Positions 34,767 to 45,538 of a stretch of DNA of 64,000 nucleotides are shown piece by piece (within the stretch, counting starts at the first letter, position 1; the number at the start of each line of letters is the position of its first letter). The DNA comes from Fusobacterium perfoetens ATCC 29250 (GTDB lineage: Bacteria > Fusobacteriota > Fusobacteriia > Fusobacteriales > Fusobacteriaceae). The notes under the pieces are model-generated. The model was not told the DNA's origin. It did no database searches and saw only the letters and a list, made by a program, of their open reading frames with translations. The translations under genes were made by a program, and so were the position numbers. Where the stretch lies: NCBI RefSeq assembly GCF_000622245.1, contig NZ_JHXW01000003.1, forward strand, positions 62,001 to 126,000, written 5' to 3'.

Positions 34767-36551
34767 ATGAATATATTAATGGCTCTTTCTCAATTAGAGG
34801 TTACAGGGGCTGAAGTTTATGGAGTAACTTTGGCTGATGAACTTATAAAAAGAGGAAATAATGTTTATATAGTTTCTGATACTTTAACAAAACCTACTAA
34901 GGCTGAATATTTTAAAATTGAATTTAATAAAAGAAGTTTATCTCAAAGAATTTCTCATGTAAAAGAGCTTCTAAGAATTATAAAAGAAAAAGATATTCAG
35001 GTGGTTCATGCTCATTCAAGAGCATCTTCTTGGAGTTCGGCAATAGCTTGTAAAATAGCAGGAATTCCTTTAATAACAACAACTCATGGAAGACAACCAA
35101 TACACTTTAGTAGAAAACTAATAAAAGGTTTTGGAGACTATGGAATTACAGTATGTGAAAATATTTATAGACAACTTATAGATAAATTAGGAGTAAAAGA
35201 AAATAAAATTTGTGTTTTAAGAAATCCTGTAAGTTGTGAAGAATATGATTTTTCTGAAAATAGTATAAAAGAAAAAATAATTATTTCGATAATAGGAAGA
35301 TTATCAGGTCCTAAAGGAGAAATTTGTTATGATTTATTAGAAAGATTATATAAAAATGAAAAATATCAAATCCAAGTAATAGGTGGAAAAGAAATTCCAG
35401 AAAGATTTAAAAAATTTCAAGAGAAAGTAAAATTTTTAGGATATGTAAATGATGTTCCTCAAAAAATAAAAGATTCTAGTATAATTATAGGAGCTGGAAG
35501 AGTTGCTATAGAGGGAATACTTTCTGGAAGACCTGTAATAGCAGTAGGAGAACAAGAATATATAGGGCTTGTATCAGAAAAAAATATTGAAAAAGCTCTT
35601 AGTGGAAATTTTGGAGATGTAGTAATTGAATATAATGGAGTAGATATTTCTAATATAGAAAAAGATATTGAAGAGGGAATAAATTTAAAAAAAGATGAAC
35701 TTTTAAGATTAAGAGATATTATCAAAGAAAATTTTTCTATAAAAACTATTGTTGATAATATAGAAAAAATTTATTCAAAACAATATGTTTTAAAGAAAAA
35801 ATATGAAATTCCAGTTATTATGTACCACAGAATAATAAGAGAAACTGATGAAAAAGGTGTTCATGGAATATATGTTTTAGATAAAGTTTTTGATGAACAA
35901 ATGAAGTATCTAAAAGAAAATGGATATCAAACAATCACTTTTGAAGATATAAAGTCTGGAAAGTATAGAGAAAGATTTAATCGTGGAAATAAATGGATTA
36001 TGATTACTTTTGATGACGGATATAAAGATAACTATGAAGTTGCTTTTCCAATTTTAAAAAAATATGGATTTAAGGGAACTATATACCTTTTAGGTGAAGC
36101 AAAATATAATAGTTGGGATGTAAATAATCCTAAAAATCCAGAGAAAAAATTTATTCTTATGGATGATGAAGAAATTTTAGAAATGCAAGAGTATGGAATA
36201 GAATTTGGAGGTCATACTTTAAATCATCCAATGTTGGCGAGATTAGATTTAGAAAAAGTTAAAAAAGAAATTTTAGAATCTAAAAAAATAACAGAAAAAA
36301 TGCTTGGTAAAAAAATGAATTGTTTCGCTTATCCATATGGAAATTTAAGTGAAGAGGTAAAAGATATTGTAAAAGAAGCTGGTTATGAATTTGCTGTAGC
36401 TACTGATAGTGGAGATATAACTTTTGATAAAGATTTATTTCAAATAAGAAGAATAGCAATATTCCCTAAAAATAATATGTTTAATTTTAAAAGAAAAGTT
36501 AGTGGAAAATATAATTTTGTAAAAATTAAAAGAGAACAAAGAAAAAAATAA
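34767..36551 (+). CDS. Glycosyltransferase (GT4) - polysaccharide deacetylase (NodB) fusion
   Basis: A 594-residue cytoplasmic or peripheral protein made of two enzymes. Residues 1-335 form a GT-B glycosyltransferase of the family 4 type ([52 protein letters not shown]-like [11 protein letters not shown]). Residues 345-594 form a NodB deacetylase ([15 protein letters not shown] with D416, D417; HTLNHP with H483, H487; FAYPYGN). One protein could add and deacetylate a sugar of a surface polysaccharide. GGAGAG precedes the ATG. The acceptor is unknown. Confidence 0.85.
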   Translation: MNILMALSQLEVTGAEVYGVTLADELIKRGNNVYIVSDTLTKPTKAEYFKIEFNKRSLSQRISHVKELLRIIKEKDIQVVHAHSRASSWSSAIACKIAGIPLITTTHGRQPIHFSRKLIKGFGDYGITVCENIYRQLIDKLGVKENKICVLRNPVSCEEYDFSENSIKEKIIISIIGRLSGPKGEICYDLLERLYKNEKYQIQVIGGKEIPERFKKFQEKVKFLGYVNDVPQKIKDSSIIIGAGRVAIEGILSGRPVIAVGEQEYIGLVSEKNIEKALSGNFGDVVIEYNGVDISNIEKDIEEGINLKKDELLRLRDIIKENFSIKTIVDNIEKIYSKQYVLKKKYEIPVIMYHRIIRETDEKGVHGIYVLDKVFDEQMKYLKENGYQTITFEDIKSGKYRERFNRGNKWIMITFDDGYKDNYEVAFPILKKYGFKGTIYLLGEAKYNSWDVNNPKNPEKKFILMDDEEILEMQEYGIEFGGHTLNHPMLARLDLEKVKKEILESKKITEKMLGKKMNCFAYPYGNLSEEVKDIVKEAGYEFAVATDSGDITFDKDLFQIRRIAIFPKNNMFNFKRKVSGKYNFVKIKREQRKK

Positions 36552-36570
36552 AATTAATAAGGAGAATATT

Positions 36571-36963
36571 ATGGAGATAGAAAAAGAAATCAAAGAGCTT
36601 ATAAAAAAAGCAGATTTAGCTATAAAAGAAGAAAGGTTTGATGATTTAGTTGAATTTTATTCAAAAGATGCTATCTTAGTTATAAAACCAGGAACTTATG
36701 CTAGAGGAAAAAAAGAAATTAAAGAAGCTTTTATAAGAATTGCTAAATATTTTAAAAATAGTATAGTTCCAACTCAAGGAAAAATGATATTTTTAGAAGC
36801 TGGAGATACAGTTCTTGTTCTATCACAAACTTTTTTAGATTCTAAAAATAAATTAGAATCTGAATACTCAATGGAAAGAAAAGCAACATATATTTATAAA
36901 AAAATAAATGGAAAATGGCTTTGCTCAATAGATAATTCATATGGAACAACTTTATTAGATTAA
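36571..36963 (+). CDS. SnoaL/DUF4440-like NTF2-fold protein
   Basis: A 130-residue protein with an NTF2-like fold: [20 protein letters not shown] near residues 14-33, [15 protein letters not shown], and a C-terminal [20 protein letters not shown]. Similar small proteins (YybH, SnoaL_3) include isomerases, hydratases and ligand-binding proteins; catalytic residues cannot be assigned. It is 19 bases after the glycosyltransferase fusion and is the last gene before a terminator. Confidence 0.72.
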   Translation: MEIEKEIKELIKKADLAIKEERFDDLVEFYSKDAILVIKPGTYARGKKEIKEAFIRIAKYFKNSIVPTQGKMIFLEAGDTVLVLSQTFLDSKNKLESEYSMERKATYIYKKINGKWLCSIDNSYGTTLLD

Positions 36964-36994
36964 AAAATAGCACGATTATTTCGTGCTATTTTAA
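36964..36994. terminator. Bidirectional terminator
   Basis: AAAATAGCACGA (36964-36975) pairs with TCGTGCTATTTT (36981-36992). It overlaps the 3' end of the converging yhcH-like gene. Confidence 0.85.
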
Positions 36995-37444
36995 TATTTT
37001 ATAAACAACTTTTTTTATAGATTTTTTTTCATTTACTTTTAAGCAAGGCATATGAGGTTCATCAGTAAAGAAAATTATAAAATCTTCAGGAGAAAGAGTA
37101 AAAATTGTTTCTGGAGATTTTTTAAATAATTCAAAATCATTTTCAGTATTAAATGGTTCTGCTATTTCTAGTCCTTCATCAGATAATAGAACACCATAAT
37201 TTTCTATACCATCTATAACAATTTGAATATCTATATATTTTTTATGAGTTTCAAAAAGAGCTTCTTCTATATCTTTAGTTGATTCAATTTCTTGAATATT
37301 AAAAAACACTTTTTCTCCATCAATTATATTTTTTCCAACAGTTCTTTTTTTATATTCCTCTTTTAGGATACTATCAATAGCTTTATCAAGATTTTCTGAT
37401 AATCCTTTATATAGTCCTATATTTTTTAGTTTTCCTACTATCAT
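36986..37444 (-). CDS. YhcH/YjgK/YiaL family protein
   Basis: A 152-residue cupin-like protein of the DUF386 family, which includes E. coli YhcH of the sialic acid operon and EbgC. Seen: KYIDIQIVIDGIENYGV, DFIIFFTDEPHMPCL and the final KKVVYKI strand. Roles in handling sugar anomers or N-glycolylneuraminate have been proposed. The start is ATG at 37444, six bases after AGGAGG; a TTG at 37450 abuts that site. The sialate-related nanM is encoded 10 kb away. Confidence 0.85.
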   Translation of the reverse strand: MIVGKLKNIGLYKGLSENLDKAIDSILKEEYKKRTVGKNIIDGEKVFFNIQEIESTKDIEEALFETHKKYIDIQIVIDGIENYGVLLSDEGLEIAEPFNTENDFELFKKSPETIFTLSPEDFIIFFTDEPHMPCLKVNEKKSIKKVVYKILK

Positions 37445-37518
37445 TTGCAACCTCCTAAAGAAAATTTAATCTAATTTAATTATATTATATAAAATAAATA
37501 TAGTAAAAGAAAAATCAA

Positions 37519-37542
37519 GAAAAAAATTCCATTAATGAAATT
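37519..37542 (-). terminator. Weak terminator of the OLD-like gene
   Basis: On the minus strand AATTTCA pairs with TGGAATT (one U-G pair, 4-base loop) followed by seven T. It overlaps the stop codon region. Confidence 0.5.
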
Positions 37543-38842
37543 ACTCATAAATTTTTCTTATTTTTCTTTCTAAAGAATCAGACATTTTGTAATTTTCTTC
37601 AGAAATATATTTAAGAGCATTAAAAGGTTTATTTTTATAAGAAGTTCTATCTTTTTTTTCATTATAAATTTCTTCTTCAATATCATTATCGAATGCAAGA
37701 GAAATTCCTAAATCTCCGTCAACAAGTGATTGAATTTGTTTATTTTTTTTATTTGAATTTTCTATTTCTTCTTCTGTTCTCCATGAATGATTGTCTTTAT
37801 CATAAACAGCAACATAAGGAATTCTAAAATTATTTAATAAAGTAATAAATTGAGGAATTGTACTTTTACTACCACATTCAATAATAGAATAATCATATTT
37901 GAATATATTTAAAAGTTTTCCAAGAAAAGCAATAACAATTTTATCTGTTTGTCCTTCTACTAAAATTACTTTTTTAGCAAAAAATAATTCAGCACGGTCA
38001 GGATTAATCCAATAGTTCATATTAAAGGCTTTAATATCATCATCTTGAAAAATATCTTTATTAGTTTGCCAGAAAGAAATTTTATTTTTTAAATTTTTTA
38101 TAATACAGATAGATTTATATTGTTTTAAACCTACAAAACAACTTGAAAAAGTTTTTAAATAAATATTTACACCTCTATTAGAAAGTTTTATAAAATAATT
38201 ATATAACTCTCTTTGTTTTTGAGGATTAAGATATAGTTCAGGTTCTTCAAATAAGATAATGGCATTTCCTAAAAGAGTAGTTTCTTTATCTAAAGACTCT
38301 AATGTAATTTGTTTTATAAATTCAAAGAATAAATATCTATAAATTTCTCCGTTTTTATGTCCTAATTTAATTTCTTTGTATAAATTTTTTAAGTCATTCT
38401 CAATTTTTTGAGATTTTTCAGGATTTTTTATTAAAAGTTTGTAGAAAAAATTACCAACTTCTTTAAAATCTTCTTCTATTTTTCCATGAATATGAATAAA
38501 AGGAATTTTTTCAATAAATTCTAAGTATTCTTCAAAACTTATTTCTTTCCAGATATCTCCTGTTTTTAAATAAAAAGTTTTTTCTAAATTAGGTTTTATA
38601 ACAATTTTTAACTTATAAACTTTAGAATTTTCTAATAATATAAGCTTTATTTGCGAATAATCTACTTTAGGTGGTATATCAGTCTTTTCAATTTTTGCCT
38701 TATTAAAAGCAAATGAAATAGCAGAAATAATATTATTTGTTCCCTCAATACTTTGACCTAAGAAAAGCATAAGTTCTCTAAAGTGTATATCTATTTTTTT
38801 TATCTTTTGCCAATTTCTTATTGAAATTAATTTTAATCTCAT
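37541..38842 (-). CDS. OLD-like ATPase/TOPRIM protein with degenerate Walker A
   Basis: A 433-residue protein with the layout of class 1 OLD nucleases: an N-terminal ABC-type ATPase half and a C-terminal TOPRIM domain. Walker B and the D-loop region are intact (ILFEEPELYLNP, 196-207), and the TOPRIM acidic residues are present (VEGQTDK with E296; VYDKD with D348 and D350). The P-loop position reads GQSIEGTNN (29-37), so the invariant Lys and Ser/Thr of GxxxxGK[ST] are replaced by Thr and Asn. OLD proteins act in phage defence or DNA repair. No UvrD-like GajB partner or other defence gene adjoins. ATP hydrolysis is doubtful. Confidence 0.75.
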   Translation of the reverse strand: MRLKLISIRNWQKIKKIDIHFRELMLFLGQSIEGTNNIISAISFAFNKAKIEKTDIPPKVDYSQIKLILLENSKVYKLKIVIKPNLEKTFYLKTGDIWKEISFEEYLEFIEKIPFIHIHGKIEEDFKEVGNFFYKLLIKNPEKSQKIENDLKNLYKEIKLGHKNGEIYRYLFFEFIKQITLESLDKETTLLGNAIILFEEPELYLNPQKQRELYNYFIKLSNRGVNIYLKTFSSCFVGLKQYKSICIIKNLKNKISFWQTNKDIFQDDDIKAFNMNYWINPDRAELFFAKKVILVEGQTDKIVIAFLGKLLNIFKYDYSIIECGSKSTIPQFITLLNNFRIPYVAVYDKDNHSWRTEEEIENSNKKNKQIQSLVDGDLGISLAFDNDIEEEIYNEKKDRTSYKNKPFNALKYISEENYKMSDSLERKIRKIYE

Positions 38843-38946
38843 ATGTCCTCCTAAAATAATTAATAAATTTTGATTTATTTTCTACTATATGATAATATTA
38901 CAATATAAATAAAAAAAATTCAAAGGAAATTTAGAAAAGAGGTACA

Positions 38947-39651
38947 ATGAAAAAGATTTTTTTTATATTTAGTTTTCTTACTATAAATTTTATTAGTTTT
39001 TCTCAAGAAGAAATTTGTAAAAATTTTCAAGAAAAAGAAATTATTAAACAAGAAAAAAACTTGTTAGAAAAAATTTCAATAAAGGAATTTTATAAAAAAA
39101 GTAAATTAAATGAAAAAATAGATTTTAAAATTTTTAAAATGTCTGTAGATGGTTATAATAAAATAAAAAATAAAAATGAGGATTATTTGATAATTATAGA
39201 TTTTTCAAAAGAATCTTCTAAAAAAAGATTTTATCTCATAAATCTTTTTGAAGGGAAGATAGAGGCTGAAACTTATGTGGCACATGGAAAAAATAGTGGT
39301 ATAGAAAAAGCAATTAGTTTTTCAGACCAAACTAATTCTTATAAAAGTTCTATGGGATTTTTTTTAACAAGAAATCACTATAATGGAAGATATGGATATT
39401 CAATTAGATTAAAAGGATTAGAAAAAGGAATAAATTCTAATGCTTTTGTAAGAGGAATAGTACTTCATGGAGCAAAAGAGTCGGAAGAAAGTTATTTAAA
39501 GCAATATGGTTTTTTGGGAAGAACAGAAGGATGTCCAGCAATTCCATTAAGTTTAGTAAAAAATATATTAGGAAGGATTCCAGAAAATACAGTTTTATTT
39601 ATTTATGGAGAAGATGAAAAATATTTTGAAAAAAGTTGTTTAATAAAATAA
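38947..39651 (+). CDS. Secreted murein L,D-transpeptidase catalytic-domain protein (YkuD_2 type)
   Basis: A 234-residue protein with an N-terminal signal peptide (MKKIFFIFSFLTINFISFS). The catalytic domain covers residues 75-225: LIIIDFSKESSKKRFYLIN, the His motif VLHGAKE (H174) and the cysteine motif EGCPAIP (C196). It belongs to the YkuD_2 subgroup that cross-links or modifies peptidoglycan; the usual SxGC is TEGC here. A single gene with a weak GAGGT ribosome site. A periplasmic location is expected. Confidence 0.85.
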   Translation: MKKIFFIFSFLTINFISFSQEEICKNFQEKEIIKQEKNLLEKISIKEFYKKSKLNEKIDFKIFKMSVDGYNKIKNKNEDYLIIIDFSKESSKKRFYLINLFEGKIEAETYVAHGKNSGIEKAISFSDQTNSYKSSMGFFLTRNHYNGRYGYSIRLKGLEKGINSNAFVRGIVLHGAKESEESYLKQYGFLGRTEGCPAIPLSLVKNILGRIPENTVLFIYGEDEKYFEKSCLIK

Positions 39652-39671
39652 AAAATAACTATTCTATGATA

Positions 39672-39700
39672 TTGTCAAAAAAAAACTGCTGTGATATAAT
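39672..39700 (+). promoter_or_regulatory. Promoter of the acyl-ACP synthetase/acyltransferase gene
   Basis: TTGTCA (39672-39677), a 17-base spacer ending TGTGA and TATAAT (39695-39700). Confidence 0.7.
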
Positions 39701-39744
39701 AATAGAAGATTTCTTACAACTGTTATATAAAAAGGAGAATTATT

Positions 39745-42228
39745 GTGATATTTTTAAAAGAAAGTGAAAAAGTTGCACTTATATATGATGATAGAAAAAT
39801 AACTTATAGTGAAACAGCAAAAGGAGCAAAAAGTTTCTCAGAAAAATTAGATATTCAGAGAGATGATAGGGTAGTTATTTTTATGGAAAATAGACCAGAG
39901 ATTTTATATGGTTTATTAGGAATTTTTGACAAAAGAGGAATATCTGTTAATCTAGATGGAAGTTTTACTGGAGAAGAATTAGTTTATTATTTAAAGGATT
40001 GTACACCTAAATATATAATTTGTTCTCATAAAACTTATGAAGAAGCTAAAAAAGGAGTAGAATTATCAGGGCTTGATATAGAAATTGTTATAGGAGAAGA
40101 AGTTCCTCTTGATTATAAAGGAACTGATTTAAAAATAGAAATTGACGAAAAAGAAGAAAAAGATAAAGTAATGTTTATACTTTATACTTCTGGAACTACA
40201 GGAAATCCTAAAGGAGTTATGCTTACTTTTGATAATTTATTAGTTAACTTAGAAGGATTAATGAAATATAAAATGTTTAATTCAGATGATAGAGTTTTAG
40301 GAATATTACCAATGCATCATATTTTACCTTTATTAGGTTCTGGGTTATTACCAATAGTTTACGGAGCAACATTAGTATTTTTAAAAGAAGTATCTTCTCA
40401 AGCTTTGGTAGATGCTTTAAAAAAATATAAAATTACAATTATTATTGGAGTTCCTAAATTATGGGAAATGTTGCATAAAAAAATAATGGGAAAAATAAAT
40501 GAAAAAGCTATACCAAAAGGAATATTTGCTCTTGCAAAAAAAATAAATAATAAATCTTTTAGTAAAAAAATATTTAAAAAAGTTCATGAAGGATTTGGTG
40601 GTGCTGTTCGTTTCTTTGTTTCAGGTGGTTCTAAATTAGATAAACAAATATCAGAAGATTTTTTAACTTTAGGATTTGATATTTGTGAAGGATATGGACT
40701 TACAGAAACAGCTCCTATGATAAGTTTTACTCCTATTAATAAAGTAATTCCAGGTTGTGCTGGAGAAATAATAAATGATGTAGAAGTAAAAATTACTGAT
40801 GAAGGAGAAATTTTAGTTAAGGGTAGAAATGTAATGAAAGGTTATTATAATAAGCCTGAAGCTACTGCAGAAGCTATAAAAGATGGATGGTTTTATACAG
40901 GAGATTTAGGACATGTAATTGGAAAAAATCTTTATGTTACAGGTAGAAAAAAAGAAATGATAGTTTTATCTAATGGAAAAAATATAAATCCTATTGAGAT
41001 TGAACAGTGGTTAATTAGTAAAAGTGATTTAATAAAAGAAGTTGCTATAATTGATTATGAAAATAAATTAACAGCTTTAATATATCCTGATTTTTATAAA
41101 TTACATGATGATGGAGTAACTAATATTTTAGAAACATTTAAATTAGGAGTAATAGATGAGTATAATAAACAAGCTCCAAGTTATAAAAAAGTATTAGATG
41201 TAAAAATAGTTCAAGAAGAATTTCCTAAAACAAAAATAGGAAAACTTAGAAGATTTATGCTTAAAGATTTATTAGAAGAAAAAAAAGTAGAAAAAAAAGA
41301 AATTGAAGAACCTAATACAAAAGAATATAAAGAAATTTCTAAATATATAAAATCATTAAAAAATAAAGTTATATCACCAAAAGACCATTTAGAATTAGAT
41401 TTAGGTTTAGATTCCTTAGAAATAGTTGAGTTATTAACATTTATAGAAAGTAGTTTTGGAATAAAAATAGATGAAAAAACTTTAGTAGAAAATGCTACAG
41501 TTGAAAAATTAGCAGAATATGTAGAAAAAATATCAAAAGAAGAAGTTAATCATACTAATGTAAAATGGAAAGATTTGCTTACTGCAGAGGTCAATATTAC
41601 AAGCTTCCCTAAATCTAATTTAGTTGGAAAACTTGTAAAATTACTTTTAAAAATATTTGTATTTACTTTTTATATAAAAATTGATAAAAAAGGTCTAGAA
41701 AATACAAAGACAAATGAACCTGTTATTTTTGCTGGGAATCATCAAAGCTTTTTAGATGGATTTATGTTAAATCAAACTTTTTCTAATGATGTATTAGATA
41801 AAACTTGTTATTTTGCGAAATCTAAATATTTTGTAAAACCTCACATGAAATTTATGGGAGAAAATTCAAATATAATTTTAGTTGATATTAATAAAAATTT
41901 GATTAATTCTTTACAACTTTTAGGAAAAGCTATAAAGTCAGGGTATAACATAGTGATTTTCCCTGAAGGAACAAGAACAAGAGATGGAAAATTAGGTAAA
42001 TTTAAAAAATTCTTTGCCATATTAGCTCAAGAATTAAATATTCCAATAGTTCCATTTGTAATAAAAGGAGCTTATGATTTATATCCACCAAGTGCGAAGT
42101 ATCCTCGTTCAGGAAAAGTAAGTATAGAATTTTTAGATAAAGTTTATCCAGATAAAAATCTTTCTCATGAAGAATTTGCTGAAAAAATAAAAGAAATAAT
42201 AGCTAAAGAATTAAAAGAGGATAAATAA
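39745..42228 (+). CDS. Acyl-ACP synthetase - ACP - PlsC acyltransferase fusion (Aas-like)
   Basis: An 827-residue three-domain protein. Residues 1-515 form an AMP-forming acyl ligase (YTSGTTGNPKG near 147-157; YGLTETAP; TGDLG). Residues 525-605 form an acyl carrier protein with the phosphopantetheine site LGLDSLE (S557). Residues 635-827 form a PlsC-type acyltransferase (NHQSFLD with H666 and D671; FPEGTR at 739-744). It probably activates free fatty acids, loads them on its own ACP and acylates a lysophospholipid, as Aas does with free ACP. Start GTG at 39745 with AAAGGAGA six bases upstream. A single-gene unit. Confidence 0.9.
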   Translation: MIFLKESEKVALIYDDRKITYSETAKGAKSFSEKLDIQRDDRVVIFMENRPEILYGLLGIFDKRGISVNLDGSFTGEELVYYLKDCTPKYIICSHKTYEEAKKGVELSGLDIEIVIGEEVPLDYKGTDLKIEIDEKEEKDKVMFILYTSGTTGNPKGVMLTFDNLLVNLEGLMKYKMFNSDDRVLGILPMHHILPLLGSGLLPIVYGATLVFLKEVSSQALVDALKKYKITIIIGVPKLWEMLHKKIMGKINEKAIPKGIFALAKKINNKSFSKKIFKKVHEGFGGAVRFFVSGGSKLDKQISEDFLTLGFDICEGYGLTETAPMISFTPINKVIPGCAGEIINDVEVKITDEGEILVKGRNVMKGYYNKPEATAEAIKDGWFYTGDLGHVIGKNLYVTGRKKEMIVLSNGKNINPIEIEQWLISKSDLIKEVAIIDYENKLTALIYPDFYKLHDDGVTNILETFKLGVIDEYNKQAPSYKKVLDVKIVQEEFPKTKIGKLRRFMLKDLLEEKKVEKKEIEEPNTKEYKEISKYIKSLKNKVISPKDHLELDLGLDSLEIVELLTFIESSFGIKIDEKTLVENATVEKLAEYVEKISKEEVNHTNVKWKDLLTAEVNITSFPKSNLVGKLVKLLLKIFVFTFYIKIDKKGLENTKTNEPVIFAGNHQSFLDGFMLNQTFSNDVLDKTCYFAKSKYFVKPHMKFMGENSNIILVDINKNLINSLQLLGKAIKSGYNIVIFPEGTRTRDGKLGKFKKFFAILAQELNIPIVPFVIKGAYDLYPPSAKYPRSGKVSIEFLDKVYPDKNLSHEEFAEKIKEIIAKELKEDK

Positions 42229-42242
42229 AATAATTTTGAAAT

Positions 42243-42290
42243 AAAAAGTTCTCAAATATTAAAAAAATATTTAGAGAGCTTTTTTTTTAT
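42243..42290 (+). terminator. Terminator before obgE
   Basis: AAAGTTCTCAAATATT pairs with AATATTTAGAGAGCTTT (one U-G pair and one bulge), followed by a T run. Confidence 0.85.
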
Positions 42291-42347
42291 AATAAAAAAT
42301 GATATAATAAAATAGAGATAATCTGTAAAAAAATAAAAATGAAATAA

Positions 42348-43643
<1,296 letters not shown>

Positions 43644-43654
43644 TAGAGGTTTTT

Positions 43655-44560
43655 ATGAAAGGAATAGTTATAGCTGGACCTACAGGTGTTGGAAAAACAG
43701 ATTTATCTTTAAAATTAGCAAAAGAATTAGATTGTTATATTATTTCTTCTGACTCAGCACAGGTTTATAAAGATATGAATATAGGAACTGCAAAAATTTT
43801 AGAAGAAGAAATGAAAGGAATAAAACATTTTATGTTAGATATTGTAGAACCTATTTCAAAATATAGTGTTGGTGACTATCAAAAAGAAGTAGATAAGATA
43901 TTACAAGAGACAGAAAAAGAAAATAAAAATATCATTCTGACAGGAGGAACAGGTCTTTATATAGGAGCCATAACAGAGGGACTTTCTGATTTGCCTTCAG
44001 GAGATGAAAATTTAAGAAAAGAATTATCAAAACTTTCTACAAATGAATTATATGAAAAATTAAAAGTTTTAGATTGTGAAAGTATTAAAAATATCCATAT
44101 TAACAATAGAAAAAGATTAGAAAGAGCATTAGAAGTTTGTCTTTTAACAGGAAAAAAATTTTCAGAACTATCTAAACAAAATATTAAAAATAACAATTAC
44201 TCATTTTTAAAAGTTTGTTTAACAAGAAATAGAGAAAATCTATATAAAAGAATAGATAAAAGAGTAGATATAATGGTTGAAAATGGTCTTGTTGAAGAGG
44301 TTAAAAATATTTGTGAAAAATACGGTAAAGAAATAATAAAAAAAATAAATATAATAGGTTATAGTGAAATTATAGATTATTTTAATGGAGAAATATCATT
44401 AGAGGAAGCTATTTCTAATATAAAAAGAAATTCTAGAAGATATGCTAAAAGACAACTTACTTGGTTTAGAAATCAAGATAATTATATTTGGTTTAATTTA
44501 GATGAGGAATCGGAAGAAAGTATATTAATTCAGATAAAAAACTTATTTTACAGATTATAA
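43655..44560 (+). CDS. miaA: tRNA dimethylallyltransferase
   Basis: A 301-residue enzyme adding the dimethylallyl group to A37 of tRNAs reading UNN codons. The P-loop AGPTGVGKTDLSLKL, SSDSAQVYKDMNIGTAK, LTGGTGLYIGAI and the C-terminal RRYAKRQLTWFR are typical. Normal length. Its ribosome site (GAGG) is modest. No hfq follows, unlike in E. coli. A new promoter lies downstream at 44574. Confidence 0.96.
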   Translation: MKGIVIAGPTGVGKTDLSLKLAKELDCYIISSDSAQVYKDMNIGTAKILEEEMKGIKHFMLDIVEPISKYSVGDYQKEVDKILQETEKENKNIILTGGTGLYIGAITEGLSDLPSGDENLRKELSKLSTNELYEKLKVLDCESIKNIHINNRKRLERALEVCLLTGKKFSELSKQNIKNNNYSFLKVCLTRNRENLYKRIDKRVDIMVENGLVEEVKNICEKYGKEIIKKINIIGYSEIIDYFNGEISLEEAISNIKRNSRRYAKRQLTWFRNQDNYIWFNLDEESEESILIQIKNLFYRL

Positions 44561-44573
44561 ACTAACAATTAGC

Positions 44574-44602
44574 TTGATAAAATCAAATACTTATGATATT
44601 AT
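44574..44602 (+). promoter_or_regulatory. Promoter of the lipoprotein-rsbW-rsbV-rny group
   Basis: TTGATA (44574-44579), a 17-base spacer and TATTAT (44597-44602). Confidence 0.6.
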
Positions 44603-44627
44603 AGAATAAGATTTCTAGGAGAAAAAG

Positions 44628-45137
44628 ATGAAAAAAATATTATTCTTAATTATGTTTTTATTGTTTATAGGTTGTAGTAATATTCAAAATAGAGATACTG
44701 AAAATATAAATAATTTAAGAATATGCGAAAAATATTGTGATAATTGGGAATTAGATAAATTAGAGTCAGAACTCCAAAAAATTCAAAATAAAGATTTAGT
44801 AAAAAAATTTGAGAAATGTTTAGAAGAAAAAATACTTTATAAAAAAGAATTAGATAATTTTTTACAAAAAATAATAATTTCTATAAAAAATAATCAAATT
44901 TCAGAGATAGAAGATAAATTTCAAAATAGTATTTCAAATAAAAAAATTATAAAAATATTAAAAAATTCTGATTTTTCAGAAGTAAATATAATATTTAGTA
45001 AACCAGAATTTTATAAAAAAACTGCAAAAAATAAAGTAGCTTTTATATTTTTGGAAGAAGTTATTTATCTCTCTATAGATTATAAGATTATTAATGGAGA
45101 ATGGAGGATAATAAGAGTAAAGGATGGAAGAGAATAG
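44628..45137 (+). CDS. Lipoprotein of unknown function
   Basis: A 169-residue protein with a lipoprotein signal peptide ending LFIGC (Cys 16). The mature part is lysine- and glutamate-rich and mainly helical, with a C-terminal YKIINGEWRIIRV segment that may form a beta-hairpin like those ending NTF2-fold domains. No family is recognised. It is the first gene of an operon and overlaps the RsbW-like gene by 14 bases. Confidence 0.75.
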   Translation: MKKILFLIMFLLFIGCSNIQNRDTENINNLRICEKYCDNWELDKLESELQKIQNKDLVKKFEKCLEEKILYKKELDNFLQKIIISIKNNQISEIEDKFQNSISNKKIIKILKNSDFSEVNIIFSKPEFYKKTAKNKVAFIFLEEVIYLSIDYKIINGEWRIIRVKDGRE

Positions 45138-45537
45138 TAATTCAAAAAAAAATGAAATAAAAATTTCAATATCATCAACTTTAGAAAATTTATCTGTTAT
45201 AAGAGCTCTTATAAGAACTTATTTAAATAGTTATAAAATAGATGAAAGAACTATTATGGAAATATTAACTATAACTGATGAATTAACTACTAATGTTGTA
45301 GAACATGGATATCAATATAAACCTGGAGAACTTATTATTTGTATAGAAAAAGATGAAAATCTGATAAAATTAGTTGTAGAAGATAATGGAGTAGGTTTCG
45401 ATGACTCAAAAATGAGTAAAGAAGAAGGCGGAATGGGTTTAATGATAGCAAAAAAAATGTCAGATAATTTTAAAATTGAAAAAAAGATAAATGGAACTAA
45501 ATTTAAAGTAGAAAAGAGATTAAAGGAGGAAAAATAA
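45124..45537 (+). CDS. RsbW/SpoIIAB-like anti-sigma factor kinase
   Basis: A 137-residue HATPase_c_2 domain protein. The N box is DELTTNVVEHGY (E53, N57, H61), the G1 box DNGVGFDD, and a G2-like GGMGLMIAKKMSD follows. Such kinases bind a sigma factor and phosphorylate an STAS antagonist, which is encoded immediately downstream. No sigma gene is linked here. Similar switch kinases in Gram-negative bacteria can also serve other partners, so the target is unknown. Confidence 0.85.
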   Translation: MEENSNSKKNEIKISISSTLENLSVIRALIRTYLNSYKIDERTIMEILTITDELTTNVVEHGYQYKPGELIICIEKDENLIKLVVEDNGVGFDDSKMSKEEGGMGLMIAKKMSDNFKIEKKINGTKFKVEKRLKEEK

Positions 45538-45538
45538 T

